A DNA stretch of 6,856 nucleotides from Deltaproteobacteria bacterium RIFCSPLOWO2_12_FULL_60_16 (GTDB lineage Bacteria > Desulfobacterota > Binatia > UBA9968). Shown here one piece after another: positions 1-5,264 of the stretch (the stretch's first letter is position 1; every line of letters begins with the position of its first letter). The notes under the pieces are model-generated. The model made no database searches and was not told where the DNA came from. It worked only from the letters and a program-made list of their open reading frames with translations. The stretch is from the NCBI GenBank assembly GCA_001798565.1, contig MGSR01000124.1:1-6856 (forward strand), given 5' to 3'. Position numbers and translations under genes: made by a program.

Positions 1-1211
1 TAGGTATCGTAGAGCCGGAAGGCCACTTCGCCGGAGAGGATTTTTTTCTTGCGGCGCTTGAGCTCAGCCGTCGCCTCTTCCAACAGCGCCAGCCCTTTTT
101 CCAGGGTCTCGCCGAAGCGCTCCTCCTCGCCGCGGATCGTCTCGGAGATTCGCTGCTGTTCGCCGCCAAGTTCCGGAAAGGCGCCGCTCATGATCTCCAC
201 CACGGCGACGGCTACCCGGTGCAGAAAAGGCCCTTTTAAGCCGATCATCCGCCCGTGCCGGGCGGCGCGCCTGAGCAGTCTCCGCAGCACGTAGCCGCGC
301 CCCTCGTTGCCGGGCGTCACCCCGTCCGCGATCAGAAAGCTTACGGCCCGCGCATGGTCGGCGATCACCCGGAAGGAAACGTCGGTTATGGCGGATGCGC
401 CATACTTTTTCCCCGCAAGCCTCTCGGCGGCAGCGATCAGGTCGCGCATGAAGTCGACGTCGTAGTTGGAAAGCGCGCCCTGAAGCACCGCCGCGATCCG
501 CTCCAATCCCATGCCGGTGTCCACATGTTTGGCCGGCAGTTCGGCCAGCTCTCTGTCCTCGCCGCGGTTGTACTGGATGAAGACCAGATTCCACAGCTCG
601 ATGAAGCGGGCGCAATCGCCGTTCACCCGGCAGCGGTGGCCCTTCTTCCCCTTTCGGTCGCAGGCCCCGGCGCCGCGATCGATGTGGATCTCGCTGCAGG
701 GGCCGCAGGGTCCGGTCTCTCCCATTTCCCAGAAATTATCCTTCTCGCCGAAGCGCAGGACGCGCTCGGCCGGAAACCCGCTTACCTTGCGCCAGAGCTT
801 CTCGGCATCCTCGTCCGTTTGAAATACCGTCGCCCAAAGCTGCTCCTTGGGCAGGCCCCACTCGCGCGTGAGCAGCTCCCACGCCCAGGCGATCGCCTCT
901 TCCTTGTAGTAATCGCCGAAGGACCAGTTGCCCAGCATCTCGAAGAAGGTGTGATGGTAAGTGTCGCGCCCGACCGCTTCGAGGTCGTTGTGCTTGCCGC
1001 TGATGCGCAGGCACTTCTGCGAGCTCGTCGCGCGCGCGTAGGGGCACCGCTCCACGCCGAGAAAGACGTTCTTGAACTGGACCATGCCCGCGTTGGTGAA
1101 GAGCAGCGTCGGGTCCTTCTCCGGCACCAGCGAGGAGCTCTTCACCACGGTATGGCCCTGCCTGGCGAAGTAGTCCAGGAAGGATTTTCGGATTTCGTTC
1201 CCGGTCGTCAT
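1..1211 (-). CDS. alaS: Alanyl-tRNA synthetase, N-terminal 403 residues (3' end outside window)
   Basis: AlaRS is a class II synthetase that activates alanine with ATP and loads it onto tRNA-Ala in the cytoplasm. The reading frame starts at ATG 1211-1209 and stays open to the window edge. The visible part covers the catalytic core and the start of the tRNA-recognition region. It includes SSSLVPEKDPTLLFTNAGM (residues 25-43), the motif 2 region HHTFFEMLGNWSFGDY (86-101), GPCGPCSEI (167-175), the motif 3 region DTGMGLERIAAVL (231-243) and IADHARAVSFLIADG (283-297). It ends in FRLYDT, where the family continues YGFP, so roughly 470 of the usual ~870 residues (later tRNA-recognition part, editing and C-Ala domains) are missing only because the window stops. 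An AAGGA Shine-Dalgarno lies 4 nt upstream and abuts the recX stop, which suggests translational coupling. Residues 178-203 carry a Cys/His-rich insert (see findings). The identification is certain. Confidence 0.97.
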   Translation of the reverse strand, partial: MTTGNEIRKSFLDYFARQGHTVVKSSSLVPEKDPTLLFTNAGMVQFKNVFLGVERCPYARATSSQKCLRISGKHNDLEAVGRDTYHHTFFEMLGNWSFGDYYKEEAIAWAWELLTREWGLPKEQLWATVFQTDEDAEKLWRKVSGFPAERVLRFGEKDNFWEMGETGPCGPCSEIHIDRGAGACDRKGKKGHRCRVNGDCARFIELWNLVFIQYNRGEDRELAELPAKHVDTGMGLERIAAVLQGALSNYDVDFMRDLIAAAERLAGKKYGASAITDVSFRVIADHARAVSFLIADGVTPGNEGRGYVLRRLLRRAARHGRMIGLKGPFLHRVAVAVVEIMSGAFPELGGEQQRISETIRGEEERFGETLEKGLALLEEATAELKRRKKKILSGEVAFRLYDT

Positions 1212-1215
1212 CGAT

Positions 1216-1220
1216 TCCTT
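1216..1220 (-). promoter_or_regulatory. Shine-Dalgarno of alaS, abutting the recX stop codon
   Basis: AAGGA on the minus strand (GAAAGGA if extended to 1222) sits 4 nt before the alaS ATG. The recX TGA occupies 1221-1223, directly next to it. This fixes the alaS start and implies that ribosomes finishing recX release at the alaS initiation site. Confidence 0.75.
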
Positions 1221-1700
1221 TCAGTCATCACCCGGAGGTTCTCCTAAAACCTCCGCGATCACGGAGCTGCGGTAGCCGCGGCGCTGGAGAAAGGCTATGG
1301 CCCGGTTCAGGATTTTCCGGTCGCCCAGATCCTTGCCGCGGAATCTCCTTTCCAAGAGCCCTCTAGCCTTCTCTTTCCCTTCGTTCCGGCCGAAGGTCTC
1401 GCGCACGACCTCCTGGATCACCGATCTCGCTATCCCTTTTTGCCTGAGTTCCCTCTCAATACGCAAGGGACCGTAACCCCGGCCTTCGGCCCTTGCCCGG
1501 GCCCAGCCTCGGGCAAAGGACTCGTCATCCAACAAGCTTAGGGAACGGAGTTTTTCCAGAGTGGTCTCGATGTTCTTGTGGGGAAAGCCGAGCTGGCTCA
1601 GTTTGGCGCGAACCTCTGCTTCGCTGCGGGGACGGTAACTAAGAAACTTGTAGGCGCGCTTTAGCGCCTCCTCAGGATTTCCACGCCCTTTTTCAGGCAT
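1221..1700 (-). CDS. recX: RecX family regulator of RecA
   Basis: RecX binds within the groove of RecA-ssDNA filaments, limits their extension and inhibits strand exchange and coprotease activity. The product is 159 residues, normal for the family. It is all-helical and fits the three tandem three-helix repeats of RecX. The N-terminal repeat contains ALKRAYKFLSYRPRSEAEVRAKL (residues 12-34). The diagnostic centre is LDDESFARGWARAR (57-70) followed by GYGPLRIERELRQKGI (75-90). The C-terminal repeat contains AIAFLQRRGY (134-143). It lies 35 bp after recA and 9 bp before alaS, the classic recA-recX arrangement, which keeps the modulator co-expressed with its target. The ATG is placed by family alignment. 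No convincing Shine-Dalgarno precedes it, because the upstream bases are a heptamer repeat array and a GTTAATCAAC stretch, so translation is probably modest or coupled to recA. Confidence 0.95.
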   Translation of the reverse strand: MPEKGRGNPEEALKRAYKFLSYRPRSEAEVRAKLSQLGFPHKNIETTLEKLRSLSLLDDESFARGWARARAEGRGYGPLRIERELRQKGIARSVIQEVVRETFGRNEGKEKARGLLERRFRGKDLGDRKILNRAIAFLQRRGYRSSVIAEVLGEPPGDD

Positions 1701-1712
1701 GAGTTGATTAAC

Positions 1713-1740
1713 TGTTGCCTATCGCCTATTGCCTGCTATC
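1713..1740. repeat. Degenerate heptamer array between recA and recX
   Basis: On the plus strand the spacer reads as consecutive 7-mers: TGTTGCC (1713-1719), TATCGCC (1720-1726), TATTGCC (1727-1733) and a decayed TGCTATC (1734-1740). The last unit overlaps the recA TAG (1736-1738). No CRISPR-like spacing is present. The 7-bp period matches the other two arrays in this window, although the unit sequence differs. Period and position are visible directly; membership of the same family is an inference. Confidence 0.6.
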
Positions 1741-2788
1741 TCCCCTTTGCCTTTTCTTTTTTCTCCGGGGCGTGCGCCGTGGGCTCCGCCGCGGCCCGCT
1801 TCAGTCCGACCTTGTCCAGAACCTTTCCCGCCACCTCGTTGGCGGTCTCGGGGTGCTGTTTGAGAAATTCCTTGGCGCTTTCCCGGCCCTGGCCGATCCG
1901 CTCGCCATTGAACGAATACCAGGCGCCGCTCTTCTCCAGGACTGCCGTGTCGCTGCCGAGATCGACCAGCTCCCCCTCGCGCGAGATGCCGGTGCCGTAA
2001 AGAATATCGAACTCCGCCTCCTTGAAAGGGGGCGCGAGTTTGTTTTTCACCACCTTCACCCGGGTGCGCCCGCCGACGACGGCATCCCCCTCTTTCAAGG
2101 CGCCGATGCGCCGGATATCCATGCGCAGCGAGGCATAGAATTTCAGCGCGTTGCCGCCGGTCGTGGTCTCCGGATTGCCGAACATCACGCCGATCTTCAT
2201 GCGGATCTGATTGATGAAGATCACTACGGTCTGCGAGCGGGAGATCGTCCCGGTGAGCTTGCGCAAGGCCTGGGACATGAGCCGGGCCTGAAGCCCCATG
2301 TGGGCGTCGCCCATCTCTCCCTCGATCTCCGCCTTGGGCACCAGGGCCGCCACCGAATCGATGACCAGAACGTCGATCGCCCCGCTGCGCACCAGGGTCT
2401 CGGCGATCTCCAGCGCCTGCTCGCCATGATCGGGTTGAGAAATCAGCAGGTCATCCGTCTTGACGCCCAGCCTCTTGGCGTAGCTCAAATCCAGGGCGTG
2501 CTCGGCATCGATGAAGGCGCCTATTCCTTCCTGCTTCTGTGCCTCGGCGATAATGTGCAGGGCCAGGGTCGTTTTACCTGATGCCTCAGGGCCGTAGATC
2601 TCCATCACCCGACCGCGGGGCACGCCTCCCACTCCCAGGGCGATGTTCAGACCAAGAGAGCCGGTGGAGATCACGGGGATATCTTTGATCACCCCCCCCT
2701 CTCCCAGCTTCATAATGGCGCCCTTGCCGAACTGCCTTTCGATCTGGCTTACCGCGAGATCGATCGCCTTCTCTCTGTTCACATCCAT
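1736..2788 (-). CDS. recA: Recombinase RecA
   Basis: RecA polymerises on single-stranded DNA, drives ATP-dependent homologous pairing and strand exchange, and as a filament stimulates LexA-type self-cleavage. The product is 350 residues, typical length. It shows the N-terminal polymerisation helix region (residues 1-30), Walker [10 protein letters not shown] (66-74), Walker [10 protein letters not shown] (141-149), loop L1 around [10 protein letters not shown] (156-165), loop L2 [18 protein letters not shown] (205-222) and the late core motif [14 protein letters not shown] (288-301). All expected catalytic and DNA-binding residues are in place. The C-terminal tail (330-350) is lysine-rich rather than acidic as in E. 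coli. The ATG at 2788-2786 is set by a perfect AGGAGG. A run of eight G falls in codons 30-33. No LexA operator of a familiar type is visible in the 42-bp spacer upstream, so expression may come from an internal promoter in thpR or from the operon. Confidence 0.99.
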   Translation of the reverse strand: MDVNREKAIDLAVSQIERQFGKGAIMKLGEGGVIKDIPVISTGSLGLNIALGVGGVPRGRVMEIYGPEASGKTTLALHIIAEAQKQEGIGAFIDAEHALDLSYAKRLGVKTDDLLISQPDHGEQALEIAETLVRSGAIDVLVIDSVAALVPKAEIEGEMGDAHMGLQARLMSQALRKLTGTISRSQTVVIFINQIRMKIGVMFGNPETTTGGNALKFYASLRMDIRRIGALKEGDAVVGGRTRVKVVKNKLAPPFKEAEFDILYGTGISREGELVDLGSDTAVLEKSGAWYSFNGERIGQGRESAKEFLKQHPETANEVAGKVLDKVGLKRAAAEPTAHAPEKKEKAKGR

Positions 2789-2797
2789 AAAAATATG

Positions 2798-2803
2798 CCT
2801 CCT
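2798..2803 (-). promoter_or_regulatory. Strong Shine-Dalgarno of recA
   Basis: A perfect AGGAGG on the minus strand is separated from the recA ATG by a 9-nt A/T-rich spacer (CATATTTTT). It is the best ribosome-binding site in the window and contrasts with the poor sites of recX, thpR and the M23 gene, consistent with high recA translation relative to its neighbours. Confidence 0.85.
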
Positions 2804-2830
2804 AGCGTCGCCGCCGGCTCTGGACCTCGT

Positions 2831-3391
2831 CTACTGGCTTAGACGTATGATACTGAGCGGATGATAGACAGCCCCCTCGGGTTTTAGCATGCTTTGGAAA
2901 AAAAACACTTCATCCACCCACGATTGCCCGAAACCGCACGTTTTCCATTTCTCAAGCTCATTTTTGAGAGCTTCCGGGCGGCCGTTGAAACTGCGCCAGC
3001 GGCCGATGGTCAGATGGGGTCGGAACTCCCGCTTCTCGCGCGCAAAGCCGAGGGGCTCCAGCGCCGCCTCTACCCATGCCGCCAGCGCAGCGAGCTTTTC
3101 CCCTTCCAAGCCGACCCAGAGAATTCTTGCCCTTCTTATATCAGGAAATACCCCCACACCTCTAGCAAGAATAGCGAACCGTGGGAAGGGCTGGACCGCC
3201 TTCTCAAGCGCCTCGGCGATCAGTTTTTCTTTCGTCTCTTCGATCGGTCCGAGGAACTTCAGCGTGAAGTGGAGATTTTCCAGCCCGACCCAGCGTATGC
3301 CGGAGAGCCTGCTCTTGAGCTCTGCCTGAGCCTCGGAGATCTTCCGGGCCACCGACGGGTCGATCCTGACTCCGATAAAGGCGCGAATCAT
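2831..3391 (-). CDS. thpR: RNA 2',3'-cyclic 3'-phosphodiesterase / 2'-5' RNA ligase family (ThpR, formerly LigT)
   Basis: This is a 2H phosphoesterase. Characterised members open 2',3'-cyclic phosphate RNA ends to 2'-phosphates and can reversibly join tRNA halves through a 2'-5' bond; the true cellular substrate is unsettled. The product is 186 residues, normal for the family. The two hallmark HxTx tetrads are HFTL (residues 41-44, inside LHFTLKFLGP) and HLTI (126-129, inside FRPHLTIGR). The N-terminus MIRAFIGVRID is the expected first beta strand, which supports the ATG at 3391-3389. No Shine-Dalgarno precedes this ATG. A 31-bp imperfect inverted repeat instead ends 2 nt upstream, so initiation may be weak or coupled to cinA. 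A run of eight T lies in three consecutive Phe codons near the 3' end. Placement between cinA and recA is a recurring arrangement in deltaproteobacteria-like genomes. Confidence 0.95.
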   Translation of the reverse strand: MIRAFIGVRIDPSVARKISEAQAELKSRLSGIRWVGLENLHFTLKFLGPIEETKEKLIAEALEKAVQPFPRFAILARGVGVFPDIRRARILWVGLEGEKLAALAAWVEAALEPLGFAREKREFRPHLTIGRWRSFNGRPEALKNELEKWKTCGFGQSWVDEVFFFQSMLKPEGAVYHPLSIIRLSQ

Positions 3392-3393
3392 CT

Positions 3394-3473
3394 TAGTTAT
3401 TAGTTACTCGTTATTGGTTATTCGCCAGATTAAACGAGTATACGAGTAACGAGTAACCAGTAACCAATAACTA
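3394..3473. repeat. Opposed heptamer arrays forming a 31-bp imperfect inverted repeat between cinA and thpR
   Basis: The left arm on the plus strand is TAGTTAT, TAGTTAC, TCGTTAT, TGGTTAT, TCG (3394-3424). The right arm read on the minus strand is TAGTTAT, TGGTTAC, TGGTTAC, TCGTTAC, TCG (3473-3443). Aligned, 26 of 31 positions match, around an 18-base loop (3425-3442). The right end contains the cinA TAG stop (3471-3473), and the left end stops 2 nt before the thpR ATG. Transcribed from the minus strand it would fold into one long A/U-rich hairpin with no following U-tract, so it is not a canonical rho-independent terminator. It shares the words GTTACTCGTT and CGAGTATACGA with the spacer upstream of pgpA. 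Confidence 0.8.
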
Positions 3474-4727
3474 TTTCCCATCGCCGCTAATCTGACCGCC
3501 AAGGAGAACCGTTCTCAGCCAGTGCAGAGCCGCCTGCGAGGCGCCCAGGATCACCCGCTCCCGATCCCCCGCCAGACGAAGGAGGCGGGCATCGCTTCCC
3601 CGGTCGCGAGCCAGCCCGATCCAGACGGTCCCGACCGGCTTGTCGGGAGTTCCCCCTGCGGGCCCGGCGATGCCCGTAACGCTGAGGCCGATGTCGGCCT
3701 CAGCCTGGCGGCGCACCCCTTCGGCCATCGCCAAAGCCGTCTCCCGGCTCACCGCCCCGTGCTGTTTCAGGGTAGCGCCTTGAACCCCGAGAAAACGACT
3801 CTTGGACTCATTCGAATAGGTCACTGCGGAGGTCTTGAAGTAGGCCGAGCTCCCCGGCACGCGCGTGATCCTATGGCCGATGTAGCCGCCGGTGCATGAT
3901 TCCGCCAGGGCCAAGGTCCAACGCTTTTCCAGGAGCAGCCTGCCGACAATCTCCTCCAGGCTCTCGTCCGCCTCCGCGTAGATGTGGGGGCCGATGAGCT
4001 CCCGGATCCGGGCCGCCAGCTCAGCGAATCTTTTTTCCCCGCCGCCCAGCACCACCAGGCGCAGCGTGAGATCCGGATAGTGGGCGCGATAGGAGAGCCG
4101 GACCCGATCCGAAATCGGGATCGGCTTCAACATATCGCCCAGCTTGGACTCCGTCAGTCCGTAGATCTTGAATGTGCATCCGAGGATCTCTCCCGCCCCC
4201 TTCCTCTGCTCCGCGACCCACGGCAGCACGCTCTCTTTGAGCATCGCCTCCATCTCCCTCGGCACTCCCGAGAGCCAGATCAGATGTTTTCTCTCGCCGG
4301 TGGTGACGCGAAAGCCCGGGGCGCTTCCCACCGGGTTCGGCACGATATCGGCCCCCTGCGGAAACAACGCCTGCTTCAAGTTATTGGCGGTCATCTCCAG
4401 GCCGCGGGAGGCGAATCTCCGCCTCAAGGACTCGGCCACCCCTTCATCCAAGCGCAGCTCCCGCCCGAGGAACGCCCCCACGACCTCTGTGGTGAGATCG
4501 TCGGTGGTGGGTCCGAGGCCGCCCGTGCCGATGACCAGATCGCCCATCTCCAGCCCATTGCGCAGCGCCCATAGCAGTCTTTCCCGGCTATCCCCCACCT
4601 TGAGGACGGCCGCCACCTCGAGGCCCAATCCATAGAGCTTATCGGCGATATAGGCTGAATTGGTATCGACCACGCGGCCCGTGATGAGCTCGTCGCCGGT
4701 GCTGAGGATCACCGCCTTTTCCATCAT
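3471..4727 (-). CDS. cinA: CinA: competence/damage-inducible protein with C-terminal nicotinamide-nucleotide amidase domain
   Basis: The full-length two-domain CinA is 418 residues. The N-terminal MoCF/COG1058 domain (about 1-170) carries ILSTGDELITGRVVDTNS (7-24), GTGGLGPTTDD (67-77) and LSGVPREMEAML (152-163); in characterised relatives it acts as an ADP-ribose/NAD pyrophosphatase. The C-terminal PncC-type domain (about 255-410) has AESCTGGYIGHRIT (275-288) and TGIAGPAGGTPDKPVGTVWI (351-370), including the Ser-Cys-Thr-Gly-Gly active-site segment. It deamidates NMN to NaMN to recycle the NAD by-product of DNA ligase. The first ATG (4727-4725) overlaps the pgpA stop in ATGA, giving a 4-bp overlap and likely termination-reinitiation coupling; a second ATG follows at once. 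The stop codon TAG lies inside the downstream repeat. Co-location with recA is widespread and fits a role linked to DNA repair or uptake, though in most species the link is correlative. Confidence 0.97.
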   Translation of the reverse strand: MMEKAVILSTGDELITGRVVDTNSAYIADKLYGLGLEVAAVLKVGDSRERLLWALRNGLEMGDLVIGTGGLGPTTDDLTTEVVGAFLGRELRLDEGVAESLRRRFASRGLEMTANNLKQALFPQGADIVPNPVGSAPGFRVTTGERKHLIWLSGVPREMEAMLKESVLPWVAEQRKGAGEILGCTFKIYGLTESKLGDMLKPIPISDRVRLSYRAHYPDLTLRLVVLGGGEKRFAELAARIRELIGPHIYAEADESLEEIVGRLLLEKRWTLALAESCTGGYIGHRITRVPGSSAYFKTSAVTYSNESKSRFLGVQGATLKQHGAVSRETALAMAEGVRRQAEADIGLSVTGIAGPAGGTPDKPVGTVWIGLARDRGSDARLLRLAGDRERVILGASQAALHWLRTVLLGGQISGDGK

Positions 4728-5197
4728 AGGAGACCCCGCAACAGGAGCAGCCGAAGAATCAACAATGTATAGCAGCCGGCGATCAAGTCATCCAGGATCA
4801 CGCCGATACCTCCGGGCAACTTTTCCGCCCGGCCGGCCGGGAACGGCTTTATAATATCGAAAAAGCGAAAGAGAAAAAAAGCCGCCCCTGTCGGCGCCCA
4901 CCCGAAAGGCGAGAGGAAGTTGGCCAGCAAGAAGCCGGCGATCTCGTCGATGACGATCTTCGGGCTGTCTTTTGCCTGGAAAATCCCCTCCGCCCTCTGG
5001 CAGAGCCAGCCGGCGCATACGGTGAGGGCGATGAGAATAAAAAAAGCGAGCGGCAGCGAAGCAGCGGCAATGCCGTTCAAGGAGAGGGAGAGAGGAATGG
5101 CAAGAAGAGTCCCGGCGGTCCCGGGAAACCACGGCGAATAGCCCGCGCCGGCGCCGGTAGCGAAGAACAAGATAGCCGTTTTTTGAAAAGGACTCAC
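4724..5197 (-). CDS. pgpA: Phosphatidylglycerophosphatase A
   Basis: PgpA dephosphorylates phosphatidylglycerol phosphate to phosphatidylglycerol at the inner membrane, the last step in making this phospholipid. The product is 157 residues, normal for the family. Signature segments are GYSPWFPGTAGTLLAIPL (19-36), the acidic KIVIDEIAGF (80-89, with the DE pair expected to help bind Mg2+), FFLFRFFDIIKPFPAGRAEK (107-126) and GGIGVILDDLIAG (129-141). Hydrophobic membrane segments are visible around 26-40, 47-66, 83-95 and 142-157. The start is GTG at 5197-5195, preceded by GAGG with a 6-nt spacer. That GAGG lies at the edge of a repeat array, so the ribosome-binding site may be partly repeat-derived. 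It overlaps cinA by 4 bp and follows the M23 gene by 67 bp. Confidence 0.96.
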   Translation of the reverse strand: MSPFQKTAILFFATGAGAGYSPWFPGTAGTLLAIPLSLSLNGIAAASLPLAFFILIALTVCAGWLCQRAEGIFQAKDSPKIVIDEIAGFLLANFLSPFGWAPTGAAFFLFRFFDIIKPFPAGRAEKLPGGIGVILDDLIAGCYTLLILRLLLLRGLL

Positions 5198-5203
5198 TTG
5201 CTG

Positions 5204-5207
5204 CCTC
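5204..5207 (-). promoter_or_regulatory. Shine-Dalgarno of pgpA at the edge of a repeat array
   Basis: GAGG on the minus strand lies 6 nt upstream of the GTG start of pgpA. It overlaps the last repeat word (ACGAG plus G), so the initiation site of pgpA includes repeat-array sequence. It supports GTG as the start codon. Confidence 0.6.
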
Positions 5208-5262
5208 GTTACTCGTTGATTCGTTGACTCGAATGACGAATATACGAATAGCGAGTATACGA
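5205..5262. repeat. Opposed 7-8-bp repeat arrays (imperfect hairpin) between the M23 gene and pgpA
   Basis: The plus-strand left arm is CTCGTTA, CTCGTTG, ATTCGTTG, ACTCG (5205-5231). The right arm read on the minus strand from 5262 is TCGTATACTCG, CTATTCG, TATATTCG. The arms align as TCGT-ACTCG-ATTCG-A(C/T)TCG blocks with small unpaired bulges and a 5-base loop (5232-5236). The words GTTACTCGTT (5208-5217) and CGAGTATACGA (5252-5262) also occur in the cinA-thpR spacer (3403-3412 and 3435-3445), so the two are copies of one repeat family. The array fills nearly the whole spacer and ends 2 nt short of the TAG stop of the M23 gene. There is no U-tract to suggest a terminator. Confidence 0.7.
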
Positions 5263-5264
5263 CT

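Noticed and set aside
64..615. Minus-strand open frame of 183 codons inside alaS
   Set aside because: It is out of frame with alaS, Arg-rich and without family features; the alaS frame itself runs uninterrupted through the region.
255..1247. Long plus-strand open frame (330 codons) opposite alaS
   Set aside because: It is antisense to an unmistakable alaS frame and its translation shows no family features. Long antisense frames are expected in GC-rich coding DNA.
1713..1740. CRISPR-like array
   Set aside because: The repeats are contiguous 7-mers without spacers, far shorter than CRISPR repeats, and no cas gene is present.
1715..2581. Plus-strand open frame (288 codons) opposite recA
   Set aside because: It mirrors the recA codons on the other strand, with low-information Gly/Ala/Leu/Arg-rich sequence and no recognisable domain.
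3394..3473. Rho-independent terminator between cinA and thpR
   Set aside because: The hairpin is long, A/T-rich and mismatched, and no U-tract follows on either strand, so it does not fit the intrinsic terminator pattern.
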